Below, one piece after another: positions 8,696-17,275 of a stretch of 64,000 nt of DNA. This stretch comes from Gammaproteobacteria bacterium (lineage in GTDB: Bacteria; Pseudomonadota; Gammaproteobacteria; Steroidobacterales; Rariloculaceae), in the NCBI GenBank assembly GCA_022826245.1, contig JAJDVG010000031.1, positions 52,565 to 116,564 of the forward strand, in the 5' to 3' direction. Numbering within the stretch: position 1 is the stretch's first letter; the number at the start of each line of letters is the position of its first letter. The position numbers and the translations under genes are program-made. The notes under the pieces were generated by a model. That model saw only the letters and a program-made list of their open reading frames with translations. It searched no databases and had not been told where the DNA came from.

Positions 8696-11533
8696 ATGCG
8701 TACACTGATCATCTGTTCCGGCCTGGTGGCCGTCACGGCTTCCGCGCAGCAGTCTCAGGATCCTTCCTCGGCGGCGGACGACCCGGCCATCGAGCAGATC
8801 ATCGTCACGGCAACGCGCCGGGAGGAATCCGTCATCGACGTACCGCTGGCGGTCTCGGCCTACGACGCAGAGCGGATCGAGCTCTCACGCGTGACGGATA
8901 TCAGGGAACTGATGCGCATCGCGCCGAGCTTTCACCTGAGCGGCGGCCAGGCGGAATCCGTCGGCGTAACCGCACGCATCCGCGGCGTCGGAACCAACAG
9001 CGACAACCCGGGGCTCGAGTCGTCCGTGGGCATGTACGTGGACGGCGTGTACCGCAACCGCGCCACGGTGGGGTTCACGGAACTCGGCTCGATCGAACGC
9101 ATCGAGCTGCTCAGGGGACCGCAGGGAACGCTGTTCGGCCGCAACAGTTCCGCCGGCGTCGTCAGCGTCATCACGGCGCTGCCGGATCCCGAAGGCGCAG
9201 GCTACGCCGACCTCAGCGTCGGCTCCCACGGCTACAACCGGCTCGAAGCGGGCCTGAGCGGCAGCCTGGGCGGCGATACGTCGGCCGGCCTCGATGCGGT
9301 GTTCTTCGAACGCGACGGGTTCCTCGACGACGTCAACCTCGGCCGCGATTACAACAACCGCGACCGCAAGTTCATTCGCGGCCAGATTGTCTTCGAGCCG
9401 TCCGACACGGTCCGCTTGCGTCTGATCGGCGACTACACCGACCGCGATGAAAACTGCTGCGCTGCCGTGAACCTCGTCGCCGGGCCGGCGGCGGCGGCGA
9501 TCGAACAGATCGCGAAGCTCCAGACGGGCAATCCCGCCACGGTGGGCGCGGTCTACGAGCCGTATGCGCGCCTCTCATCCGTAACGGAGAATTCCGGCTA
9601 CGCCCAGACGGTCGAAGAGAGCGGCTTGTCGCTGGAGATCGACGCGGAGCTGCCGTTCGCGCGGCTCGTCAGCGTAACGGCCATGCGCGACTGGGAAACG
9701 CTTCGTCAGATGGATGTCGACTTCACCGCGGTGGACCTCGGCGCCCGCGGACGGATCGACGACTTCCGGCTCGGATTCGAAACGCTGACCCAGGAGTTCC
9801 GCCTGAACGGACAGGCCGGGCGCCTGGACTGGCTCGTGGGCGCCTATTATTCGGACGAGGAGCTGCCGTACCAGGACGCGCTCGATTTCGGCTCCGGCTA
9901 CGCCTATTACTCCAACGGCATCGCTGCCCAGGCCGCGGCCGGGATCGGCGGCGCTTTCGATCTGTTCGCCGCCAACCTCCCGGCGCTCGAAGCCGGCGCT
10001 GCCGGAATCGCCCGGGGCGCGGCGGAACTGGCGGCCGGACTCGAGGCCTTCAAACCCCTGCTCCCACCGCAGGTCGCCATCCCGATGCTCTCGGCGCAAT
10101 TGCCCGCGTATCAGGACTTTCCGTTCGATCCCTGGCGGGGCTACGAAGCGCTGGCCGGTGGAGCCCAGCTATTCGGCCACGGGGCGATCGACCGCTATGA
10201 TCAGGAATCCCGATCCTGGGCGCTGTTCACCCACAACACGCTCGAGTTCGAGAACGACTTCGAACTGACGCTCGGACTTCGCTACACGTCCGAAGACAAG
10301 TCCATGACGGCCAACCTGCGTTCCTCGGACCAGGTCTGCCTGCCGTTTTCCCAACAGCTCCTCGGCTATCTGCAATCGACCCAGGCGTATCTGCAGGGCG
10401 TCGGCGCCTACGCGCAGGGGCTGCAGGCCTACGTAGGGCAACTCGGCGCGCTGCGCGCCCTGCTCCCTCAGTTCGCGTCGCAGATCCCGCCGCACCTGTT
10501 GCCGGCCGTGCAACAGCTTTCGCAGGCCGCGGGGCAGATCGAGGCAGGCGCCGGGGAACTGCTGCCGTCGCTGCCGGCGGTCGTCGCCGGCGGCCAGGCA
10601 ATCCTCGGCAACCCGGATGTGCAACTGGGCATCGGCACACTCGCCGCGCTCGGCTGCAACCCGTTCTCCGACCCGAGCAGGGACGGTACCTACTACGGCA
10701 CACTCGACGAAAACGAAGTGTCGGGCACGCTGCGCCTGTCGCGCCCGGTCGGCGGCGGTCACCTGCTCTACGCCGGTTATTCGCGCGGCTACAAGGCCGG
10801 CGGCTTCAATATGGACCGCAGCGGCCTGCAGAGCCCGATCCTGTCGGTGATCACGGCCGGCACGCCGATCGCACCGAGTATCGACCAGTGGATGTTCCGC
10901 CCGGAAACGGTCGACGCGATCGAACTCGGCGGCAAGTTCAGCCTCGACAACGGTCTCGGCCTGCTCGACATCAGCCTGTTCCACGAGGAATTCCAGGACT
11001 ACCAGCTCACCGCTTTCCGCGGGTTCGCATTCGAGGCGCTGAATATTCCCGAAGTGACCTCGAAGGGCATCGAGATCGAGGCTCGCGGCGGCCTGACCGA
11101 CAACATCGAACTCTTTGGCGGAGTCACCTACGCGGATGTGCGCTTCGGCTCCGGTCCCGAGCACGGTTTCCGTGCCGGGCGGCAATTGACGCACGCACCG
11201 AAGGTCACGACCGTGGCCGGCGTCACGATCGGCTTCCCGCTGGGTCCGCTGGCGGGGACGTTCCACATCGACGCGCGCTACACGGGCGACCACAATACCG
11301 GCGCGGACCTCGACATCCAGAAGGAACAGGACGCCTACACCGTGGTCAACGCCCGGCTGATCCTGACGTCGCGCGACGGAACGAATCCCTGGACCGTGGA
11401 CCTCTGGGTGCAGAACCTGACGGATGAGGAGTACGCCCTGACCATTTTCGATGCGCCCCTGCAGCAGGATGCATTTAACGCCTTCATCGGCGATCCGCGC
11501 ATTTCCGGTCTGAGCGTGCGTTACGAGTTCTAG
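8696..11533 (+). CDS. TonB-dependent outer-membrane receptor with unusual Ala/Gln-rich inserts
   Basis: The 945-aa product has a short signal peptide (MRTLIICSGLVAVTASAQQ). The TonB box region IEQIIVTATRREESVIDVPL is followed by a plug domain (RIRGVG...GMYVDGVYRNR...LRGPQGTLFGRNSSAGVVSV) and a 22-strand-type barrel ending FIGDPRISGLSVRYEF with a C-terminal aromatic residue. It belongs to the siderophore/vitamin-type TBDR superfamily; the substrate cannot be read from sequence. Two long inserts rich in Ala, Gln, Leu and Gly lie in the barrel (about residues 410-475 and 555-640) and look amphipathic helical, which is odd for beta-barrel loops. The following genes (273-aa secreted protein, VOC fusion, DUF6152) run in the same direction with short gaps, suggesting one uptake and modification cluster. 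Confidence 0.88.
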   Translation: MRTLIICSGLVAVTASAQQSQDPSSAADDPAIEQIIVTATRREESVIDVPLAVSAYDAERIELSRVTDIRELMRIAPSFHLSGGQAESVGVTARIRGVGTNSDNPGLESSVGMYVDGVYRNRATVGFTELGSIERIELLRGPQGTLFGRNSSAGVVSVITALPDPEGAGYADLSVGSHGYNRLEAGLSGSLGGDTSAGLDAVFFERDGFLDDVNLGRDYNNRDRKFIRGQIVFEPSDTVRLRLIGDYTDRDENCCAAVNLVAGPAAAAIEQIAKLQTGNPATVGAVYEPYARLSSVTENSGYAQTVEESGLSLEIDAELPFARLVSVTAMRDWETLRQMDVDFTAVDLGARGRIDDFRLGFETLTQEFRLNGQAGRLDWLVGAYYSDEELPYQDALDFGSGYAYYSNGIAAQAAAGIGGAFDLFAANLPALEAGAAGIARGAAELAAGLEAFKPLLPPQVAIPMLSAQLPAYQDFPFDPWRGYEALAGGAQLFGHGAIDRYDQESRSWALFTHNTLEFENDFELTLGLRYTSEDKSMTANLRSSDQVCLPFSQQLLGYLQSTQAYLQGVGAYAQGLQAYVGQLGALRALLPQFASQIPPHLLPAVQQLSQAAGQIEAGAGELLPSLPAVVAGGQAILGNPDVQLGIGTLAALGCNPFSDPSRDGTYYGTLDENEVSGTLRLSRPVGGGHLLYAGYSRGYKAGGFNMDRSGLQSPILSVITAGTPIAPSIDQWMFRPETVDAIELGGKFSLDNGLGLLDISLFHEEFQDYQLTAFRGFAFEALNIPEVTSKGIEIEARGGLTDNIELFGGVTYADVRFGSGPEHGFRAGRQLTHAPKVTTVAGVTIGFPLGPLAGTFHIDARYTGDHNTGADLDIQKEQDAYTVVNARLILTSRDGTNPWTVDLWVQNLTDEEYALTIFDAPLQQDAFNAFIGDPRISGLSVRYEF

Positions 11534-11588
11534 GCCGGTCAGGCCGTCCGGGGCGGACCGCCTGACGCTGTCCAATGGGGGGACGCCG

Positions 11589-12410
11589 ATGAAAGCTTCG
11601 CGTTACGGCGCTTTGCGGGCTTCGGCCGCGGCGCTGGCGCTCGTCTGTCTCGTGGCAGGGCAAGCCGGGGCGCAGGCGGTCGACGGCGCGTTCCCGCGAG
11701 CCTGGGACGGGCATCCCGACCTCAACGGTATTTGGCAGGCGATCGGTACGGCGCACTGGGATATCCAGGATCATCCCGCGAGCGCAGGGCCTTCCGAGCT
11801 TGGCGCGATCGGCGCCGTACCGCCCGGACAGGGCGTCGTGGTCGGCAACGAGATTCCCTACCAGCCCTGGGCGCTCGAGCAGAAGCAGCGCAATTTCGAA
11901 AACCGCTATACGGACGACCCGGAGATCAGGTGCTACCTGCCGGGCGTGCCGCGGGCGACCTATCTGCCGTATCCGTTGCAGATCCTCCAGGGCACGGACA
12001 AGATCATGATCGTCCACGGATTCGCCGAAGCGAACCGCACGATCCACATGAACGTGGAGAATCCCGAGCCCGCCCCGATCGATAGCTGGATGGGCCGTTC
12101 GCACGGGCATTGGGAGGGCGACACGCTCGTCGTCGAAGCTGCCGGTTTCAACGGCCTGGCCTGGTTCGACCGCGCCGGCAACTTCGCAAGCGACGCGCTG
12201 CGCGTGACCGAACGCTACACGCCGGTCACGCCCGACGCGCTCATGTACGAGGCGACGATCGAGGATCCGAACGTCTTCACGCGCCCGTGGACGATGCGCA
12301 TGCCGCTCTACCGGCGCCTCGAGGACAATGTGCAGGTGCTCGAATTCAAGTGCGTGGAGTTTTCCGAAAGTCTCTTGTACGACCACCTGAGAAGGGGGGC
12401 GGCGGAGTGA
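11589..12410 (+). CDS. Secreted protein of the PDLxGIW family, function unknown
   Basis: This 273-aa protein has a signal peptide (residues 1-28, ending AGAQA). It carries the repeat-family opening AWDGHPDLNGIWQAIG and a C-terminal block HWEGDTLVVEAAGFNG...LRVTERYTPVTPDALMYEATIED. The same blocks occur in the C-terminal half of the next gene, so the two are homologous. Such proteins are frequent in Acidobacteria and in steroid- and aromatic-degrading gammaproteobacteria, often beside TonB receptors and DUF6152 proteins, but I know of no assigned activity. The start at 11589 has a strong G-rich ribosome-binding site (GGGGGGA) just upstream. It lies 55 nt downstream of the receptor and 28 nt upstream of the fusion gene. 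Confidence 0.75.
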   Translation: MKASRYGALRASAAALALVCLVAGQAGAQAVDGAFPRAWDGHPDLNGIWQAIGTAHWDIQDHPASAGPSELGAIGAVPPGQGVVVGNEIPYQPWALEQKQRNFENRYTDDPEIRCYLPGVPRATYLPYPLQILQGTDKIMIVHGFAEANRTIHMNVENPEPAPIDSWMGRSHGHWEGDTLVVEAAGFNGLAWFDRAGNFASDALRVTERYTPVTPDALMYEATIEDPNVFTRPWTMRMPLYRRLEDNVQVLEFKCVEFSESLLYDHLRRGAAE

Positions 12411-12438
12411 TCCGGACCCCATGCGGAGGTTTACCGGC

Positions 12439-14175
12439 ATGAAAACCAGAATCTTCGGTCCTGCGGTCCCGGGCGTCGCGGTACTTCTTGCGCTGGCATC
12501 CGGCATCACGGCAGCGGCAACTCTCGACCATGTGCATCTCGCCGTACCGAGTCCGATCGAGGCGGTGAACTGGTACACCGAGTACCTCGGCTGCGCGCCG
12601 AGTAACCGGCAAGCTGACGCTGCGGCCTGCCACGGCGTCGAGGTGGTCTTCAGCGCCGCACCGACGCTCGGCGGGACTCAGGGCACGGGCGTCAACTACA
12701 TCGCTTTCTCCGTCGCCGATCTCGCGGCCAGGATGAGCGAACTTGAAGCCGTCGGCGTCGGCGGCGCGGGCGTACGATTGCAGCGGTTCGCCGGCGGCTC
12801 GACGTTCAGCGATACCGCGGGCCCCTTCAGGCTCGCGTTCATCTTCGACCCCTGGGGCACGCGAATCGCGCTCGTGGAGGATCGCGACAAGCTCGGCTTT
12901 CACCACGTTCACCTGAGTGCGGCCGATCCTGCCGCGACTATGGCCTGGTATCGCGACGTTCTCGGCGGTGTGCCGGACCGACTCGCCGGACAGGTCAACG
13001 GCCTGCGGTTCGACGATGCGTGGTTGCTCGTCTCCGGGCACGAGGACGGCCTGCCCGCACCGACCGAGGGGCGCACGCTCGATCATCTGGGCTTCAGCGT
13101 AGCGGACCTCGACGAGGCCGCCCCGGCGATGCGCGAGCAGCGTGTCGAGTTCGAAGCGCCGCCGGCCGTGCCGGACAATGGACGCAGCGACGCCGCGCGG
13201 GCGTTCATCGCGGGCCCCGATAACGTCCGGGTCGCCGTGGTCGAGGCCGGCTGGGCCGGCGTCGTCCGGGACGAATTTCTGGCCGCGGCGACGCCGGAGC
13301 CTGGCGAGCCCTACACTGTCCCGCGAACGCCCTGGGGCACTCCCGATCTGCAGGGCATCTGGACCGGCGACGCGGCGCACGGCATTCCGCTCGAACGGCC
13401 GCTCGATGCCGCCGAGATCGCGGCGCTTACCCCCGAGGAAGCGGCGGCCCGGCGCGAGCGCGGCACGCTCAGAAGCATCTGGGGCTACGAACGGGAATGG
13501 CGCGACACGACGCTCGGCTTCGCGAGGGATGCGCCATCGACGCAAGTCGCGATGATCGTCGACCCGCCCGACGGGCGGCTGCCTCCGCTGACCCCCGAGG
13601 GGGAGGCGCTGGTCGCGGCGGCGGCAAATGCCGACCGCGGCCCGCCGGCCGGCCCCGAGGATCTGAGCTCCTGGGTACGCTGCATCACTCGCGGCCTGCC
13701 CGGCATGATGATGCCGGGCGTCTACAACAACGGCCTGCAGATCGTGCAGAGTCCCGGTTTCGTCGCGATCCAGAAGGAAATGATCCACGAGACGCGCGTG
13801 ATTCCGACCGACGGCCGGCCGCATCTCGGGCCGAACCTGACTCAGTGGCTCGGCGATTCGCGCGGCCGCTGGGACGGCGACACGCTCGTCGTCGACGTCA
13901 GGAACTTCAACGGCAAGTCGTCCTACCGGGGCTCGGGCGCGAATCTGACGCTGACCGAACGCTACACGCGCACCGGGCCGGACACGCTCGAATACCGGTT
14001 TACCGTAAACGACCCGACGATCTGGACGACGCCGTGGACGGGCATGTTCACCTTCGGCCGGGACGACACCCAGTACGAACTCGTCGAGTACGCGTGTCAT
14101 GAAGGCAATTACGGCATGACGAACATCCTGAGCGGCGCCCGCGCCGAAGAACGCGCGCAAGCCGCGCAACAGTGA
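12439..14175 (+). CDS. Secreted fusion: two VOC (glyoxalase-like) domains plus a PDLQGIW-family domain
   Basis: The 578-aa product has a signal peptide (about residues 1-27). Two vicinal-oxygen-chelate repeats follow. The first is LDHVHLAVPSPIEAVNWYTE...FDPWGTRIALVED (about 28-145). The second is FHHVHLSAADPAATMAWYRD...LDHLGFSVADLDEAAP (about 149-265). A PDLxGIW module then starts at PRTPWGTPDLQGIW (about 297) and ends with GRWDGDTLVVDVRNFNG...LTLTERYTRTGPDTLEYRF. VOC folds bind divalent metal for isomerase, dioxygenase or lyase chemistry. His residues at the start of each repeat (DHVH, HHVH) could be ligands. ATG 12439 has GGAGG 9 nt upstream; the ATG at 12421 lacks one. A periplasmic metal enzyme fused to the unknown family of the preceding gene is an inference. 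Confidence 0.78.
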   Translation: MKTRIFGPAVPGVAVLLALASGITAAATLDHVHLAVPSPIEAVNWYTEYLGCAPSNRQADAAACHGVEVVFSAAPTLGGTQGTGVNYIAFSVADLAARMSELEAVGVGGAGVRLQRFAGGSTFSDTAGPFRLAFIFDPWGTRIALVEDRDKLGFHHVHLSAADPAATMAWYRDVLGGVPDRLAGQVNGLRFDDAWLLVSGHEDGLPAPTEGRTLDHLGFSVADLDEAAPAMREQRVEFEAPPAVPDNGRSDAARAFIAGPDNVRVAVVEAGWAGVVRDEFLAAATPEPGEPYTVPRTPWGTPDLQGIWTGDAAHGIPLERPLDAAEIAALTPEEAAARRERGTLRSIWGYEREWRDTTLGFARDAPSTQVAMIVDPPDGRLPPLTPEGEALVAAAANADRGPPAGPEDLSSWVRCITRGLPGMMMPGVYNNGLQIVQSPGFVAIQKEMIHETRVIPTDGRPHLGPNLTQWLGDSRGRWDGDTLVVDVRNFNGKSSYRGSGANLTLTERYTRTGPDTLEYRFTVNDPTIWTTPWTGMFTFGRDDTQYELVEYACHEGNYGMTNILSGARAEERAQAAQQ

Positions 14176-14185
14176 GGTGAGGCCG

Positions 14186-14611
14186 ATGCGAACGACTCTA
14201 GCGATGGTCTTCGGGCCTGGACTCGGGCTGCTGCTGGCCTCGGCCACGGCCACGGCGCATCACGCTTTCTCCGCGGAGTTCGATGCGACGAAACCCGTCC
14301 AGCTTCGCGGCACGATCACGCGCATGGAGTGGATCAATCCGCACTCCTGGATTCATCTGGATGTCCCCGGGGAGGACGGCAGCGTCGAGAGCTGGATGAT
14401 CGAGGCGGGTCCCGCCGGAGTCCTGGTGCGCCGCGGCTGGAGCAAGGACTCTGTCGCGCCCGGCACCGAAGTGCTCGTCGAGGGCTATCGGGCGCGCGAC
14501 GGATCGAACCGCGCGAACGGCCGCGACGTCACACTGCCGGACGGCAGTCGTCTCTTCGCCGGATCCCCGGGGCGCGGCGCGGCGCCCGAGGATCGCGATC
14601 GGCAGGAATGA
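14186..14611 (+). CDS. DUF6152-like small secreted protein
   Basis: The 141-aa product has a signal peptide ending ATATA, then HHAFSAEFDATKPVQLRGTI, TRMEWINPHSWIHLDV and WMIEAGPAGVLVRRGWSKDS. These match the DUF6152 pattern (HH-(A/S)-F-(S/A)-AEFD, NPH). The family is periplasmic, has an OB-like pattern and no known activity. ATG 14186 is used, with GAGG 8 nt upstream; a GTG at 14177 is also in frame. The start lies 10 nt after the stop of the VOC fusion gene, so the two are very likely co-translated. The family regularly accompanies PDLxGIW proteins, so the three may act together. Confidence 0.75.
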   Translation: MRTTLAMVFGPGLGLLLASATATAHHAFSAEFDATKPVQLRGTITRMEWINPHSWIHLDVPGEDGSVESWMIEAGPAGVLVRRGWSKDSVAPGTEVLVEGYRARDGSNRANGRDVTLPDGSRLFAGSPGRGAAPEDRDRQE

Positions 14612-14683
14612 GCGCCGCAGCGGGAAGATTCCCGATCTCGTACCTGAACTTCAGGACCTGCCCGAGGTCTCAGACCTGACCCG

Positions 14684-14703
14684 GCCGCTCGAACCCGAGC
14701 GGC
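14684..14703. terminator. Stem-loop downstream of the TonB-receptor cluster
   Basis: A perfect 8-bp stem, GCCGCTCG (14684-14691) and CGAGCGGC (14696-14703), with an AACC loop lies between the DUF6152 gene and rpoD. It may end the upstream cluster. No T tract follows, so the call rests on the stem and its position only. Confidence 0.35.
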
Positions 14704-14834
14704 GCGATCCGGTCTGAAGCCCGCGCTCAACGACGTTCATCGGGCGCGCGTGCCTCCGAACCGCGGCTGAACGGGCTACTTCATTCGCGTATCATTAACT
14801 GTTTGGCTCGGCGACCATGAGGAATGTGGCGTAC

Positions 14835-16643
14835 ATGGAATCGACTGCTCCGCACCACGAAGACGAACGGCAATCCCAGCTCAAGCTCCTGATCTCCAAG
14901 GGCAAGGAGCAGGGCTACCTGACCTACGGCGAGGTCAACGACCACTTGCCGAGCGATATCGTCGATCCCGAGCAGATCGAGGACATCGTCAACATGATCA
15001 ACGACATGGGTATCACGGTGCACGAGAAGGCGCCGGATGCCGAGTCGCTGCTGTTGTCCGACAACGCCGTGTCGAGCGACGAAGATGCCGCGGACGAGGC
15101 TGCGGCCGCACTTGAAACCGTCGACGCCGAGTTCGGCCGCACGACGGATCCCGTGCGAATGTACATGCGCGAAATGGGCACGGTCGAACTCCTGACGCGA
15201 GAGGGCGAAATCCGGATCGCGAAGCGCATCGAGGAAGGCCTGGACCAGGTTCGCGCGGCGCTCGTACAGTTCCCGCCGACCCTCGACCTGGTCTTCGACA
15301 TTCACAAGCGCGTCACGCAGGGGAACGCCAGGCTGCAGGATCTCATCGTCGGTTTCCTCGATCCGAACGACCAGATCGCCGATCCGTCCGCGCGCAAGGA
15401 TGACGACGACGACGCGAAGGTCAACACAGGCCCCGATCCCGCCGAAGTTGCAAAGCGGCTCAGGAAACTCAAGCGGCTCCACAAACGATATGTCGACAGC
15501 CTGGCCAGGCACGGCATGAAGAACGCGCGCGGCGGCAAGGTGCTCGACTCCATGACCACGCAGTTCATGGAACTGAAGCTCGCGCCGAAGCTGTTCGACC
15601 TGATGGTGGAGCAACTGCGCATGGTCGTTAACGACATCCGCGACCAGGAGCGCCACCTCCTCGAGCTCTGCGTCAGGCAAAGCTTCATGCCGCGCATGGA
15701 CTTCATCTCGAGCTTCCAGGGCAACGAGGCGGATCTGACCTGGATCGAGAAACACATCCGGGCCAAGCGCAAGCACTCGTCCCGCTTGAGCCGGCGCAGG
15801 AACGAAATCCTGCGCTCGCAGAGGCGGCTCGGCAAACTCCAGACGTTGACGACGCTCACGATCCAGGAGATCAAGGACATCAACCGCGAGATCTCGCTCG
15901 GCGAGGCGCAGGCGCGCCGGGCCAAGAAGGAAATGGTCGAGGCGAACCTGCGGCTCGTGATCTCCATCGCCAAGAAGTACACCAACCGCGGCCTGCAGTT
16001 CCTCGACCTGATCCAGGAAGGCAACATCGGCCTCATGAAAGCGGTCGACAAGTTCGAATACCGCCGCGGCTACAAGTTCTCGACATACGCGACCTGGTGG
16101 ATCCGCCAGGCCATCACGCGCTCGATCGCCGACCAGGCGCGCACGATCCGAATTCCGGTTCACATGATCGAGACGATCAACAAGCTCAACCGGATCTCGC
16201 GGCAGATGCTCCAGGAAATGGGCAGGGAACCGACGCCGGACGAGTTGGCGCGCCGCATGGAAATGCCCGAGGACAAGGTCCGCAAGGTGCTCAAGATCGC
16301 CAAGGAACCCATCTCGATGGAAACCCCGGTCGGCGACGACGACGATTCGCATCTCGGCGATTTTCTGGAGGACGCGGGCGCCGCCTCGCCGATCGACTCC
16401 GCAACGGATTCGGGCCTCAAGGAGTCGACCCACGCCGTGCTCGCCGGGCTCACGCCGCGCGAAGCCAAGGTCCTGCGCATGCGCTTCGGCATCGACATGA
16501 ACACCGACCACACGCTCGAGGAGGTCGGCAAGCAGTTCGACGTGACGCGCGAGCGCATCCGGCAGATCGAAGCCAAGGCGCTGCGCAAGCTGCGCCATCC
16601 CTCGCGCTCGGATCAACTGCGCAGTTTCCTGCTCGAAGACTGA
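14835..16643 (+). CDS. rpoD: RNA polymerase primary sigma factor (sigma-70)
   Basis: The 602-aa protein has all sigma-70 regions. Region 1.1 begins [20 protein letters not shown]. Region 1.2 contains [11 protein letters not shown]. An acidic non-conserved region (DDDDDAK) follows. Region 2 contains [39 protein letters not shown] and [19 protein letters not shown]. Region 3 is present, and region 4 has [15 protein letters not shown] and [18 protein letters not shown]. It directs core polymerase to -35/-10 promoters. ATG 14835 ([10 protein letters not shown]) is preferred over 14817: AGGA lies 11 nt upstream, and E. coli RpoD also has only a few residues before QSQLKLL. It is separated from dnaG by the TonB-receptor cluster, unlike the classic rpsU-dnaG-rpoD operon. 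Confidence 0.97.
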   Translation: MESTAPHHEDERQSQLKLLISKGKEQGYLTYGEVNDHLPSDIVDPEQIEDIVNMINDMGITVHEKAPDAESLLLSDNAVSSDEDAADEAAAALETVDAEFGRTTDPVRMYMREMGTVELLTREGEIRIAKRIEEGLDQVRAALVQFPPTLDLVFDIHKRVTQGNARLQDLIVGFLDPNDQIADPSARKDDDDDAKVNTGPDPAEVAKRLRKLKRLHKRYVDSLARHGMKNARGGKVLDSMTTQFMELKLAPKLFDLMVEQLRMVVNDIRDQERHLLELCVRQSFMPRMDFISSFQGNEADLTWIEKHIRAKRKHSSRLSRRRNEILRSQRRLGKLQTLTTLTIQEIKDINREISLGEAQARRAKKEMVEANLRLVISIAKKYTNRGLQFLDLIQEGNIGLMKAVDKFEYRRGYKFSTYATWWIRQAITRSIADQARTIRIPVHMIETINKLNRISRQMLQEMGREPTPDELARRMEMPEDKVRKVLKIAKEPISMETPVGDDDDSHLGDFLEDAGAASPIDSATDSGLKESTHAVLAGLTPREAKVLRMRFGIDMNTDHTLEEVGKQFDVTRERIRQIEAKALRKLRHPSRSDQLRSFLLED

Positions 16644-16708
16644 CCTCCCTGGGTCGTCGCAGGGATGCGGGGAGTCGCCGCGCCGCCGTGCGAGGCGCGC
16701 GCTGTTGC

Positions 16709-16818
16709 GGGGAGTCGTGCGATAAGCCGCGTGTAAAACGCCCGGGATACAGACGGGTAGGCTCCGCGCGCGCATCCCTGCGCGCGAGGGTTTCAAGCGG
16801 CTGATCGTACGACTCCCC
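16709..16818 (+). repeat. Copy A of a 110-bp palindromic intergenic element
   Basis: The left arm (16709-16730, GGGGAGTCGTGCGAT...) and right arm (ending 16818, ...ATCGTACGACTCCCC) form an imperfect inverted repeat with 20 of 22 positions pairing. The interior carries a conserved core, GGCTCCGCGCGCGCATCCC followed by TGCGCGCGAGGGTTTCAAGC. Copies B (34523-34632, opposite orientation) and C (48497-48606) have exactly the same length. A second GGGGAGTCGC arm-like segment precedes this copy at about 16670. It lies between rpoD and the tRNA-Ile gene and could form a long hairpin in rpoD mRNA. Confidence 0.85.
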
Positions 16819-16891
16819 TTGCGTCTGCGCGAGACTGGACGAACTGTACGCGGGCATTCGCGGGGGGCGCCGATGGTACCATTACGCGCGT

Positions 16892-17202
16892 GGGCCTGTA
16901 GCTCAGTTGGTTAGAGCAGGGGACTCATCGAAAACGGTGCCTTCGCGGCGAAAGCCGCGGAGTGGACGGGATGAATTCAGGGAAACCGCAGCACGGCGTG
17001 CCGGCAATCCTGAGCCAAGCCGCCGGTACACCGGCGGAAGGTGCAGAGACTACCTGAGAGCTTCAGTGCTCTTGATGACAGGCTAGAGCGTCCCGCACCC
17101 CAGCAAGGCGACTTGCGGGTGAAGAGATAGTCCGCTGCCGCCGGAAACGGCGGGACACAGTGAATCCCTTGGTCGTAGGTTCGAGTCCTACCGGGCCCAC
17201 CA
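16892..17202 (+). tRNA. ileX: tRNA-Ile(CAU), interrupted by a group I intron
   Basis: Exon 1 (16892-16928) is GGGCCTG acceptor, D-arm GCTC-AGTTGGTTA-GAGC, anticodon stem GGGGA and CT-CAT. Exon 2 (17163-17202) continues AA-TCCCT, the T-arm (GTAGG-TTCGAGT-CCTAC) and CGGGCCC, with CCA encoded at 17200-17202. The spliced 77-nt molecule folds as a standard cloverleaf. Anticodon CAU (16926-16928) and overall similarity to E. coli ileX mark it as the isoleucine AUA decoder, whose C34 is converted to lysidine by TilS. An initiator or elongator Met tRNA is less likely from the body sequence. A 234-nt intron interrupts the anticodon loop directly after the anticodon. Confidence 0.92.
16929..17162 (+). 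ncRNA. Self-splicing group I intron in the tRNA-Ile(CAU) anticodon loop
   Basis: The 5' splice site follows U16928, which forms the required U-G wobble in P1: CAUCG (16926-16930), AAAA loop, CGGUG (16935-16939). P2 is CTTCGCGGC/GCCGCGGAG with a GAAA tetraloop (16941-16962). The conserved core is present: GAAGGTGCAGAGACTA (17037-17052) and AAGAGATAGTCC (17122-17133), whose GACTA and TAGTC form P7. A P9-type hairpin CCGCCG-GAAA-CGGCGG lies at 17138-17153, and the terminal omega-G is G17162. There is no ORF or homing endonuclease inside. The known relative is the 205-nt Azoarcus tRNA-Ile(CAU) intron, inserted in the same tRNA; identical subgroup (IC3) is inferred. Confidence 0.92.
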
Positions 17203-17275
17203 TTCACAATCGGTGCGTTGAGCGATGTTCGCCATGCAAATGCGGCCATCGGGTCGACGGCAACGGGAATAGCCG

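Noticed and set aside
14781..16796. A 671-aa reverse-strand frame opposite rpoD
   Set aside because: It is the antisense shadow of a certain gene (rpoD). Its composition is rich in Arg, Asp and Leu with no domain, and part of it is the translated palindromic repeat.
16929..17162. A homing endonuclease or other ORF in the group I intron
   Set aside because: The 234-nt intron is fully occupied by the ribozyme core and hairpins; no frame in it is long or family-like.
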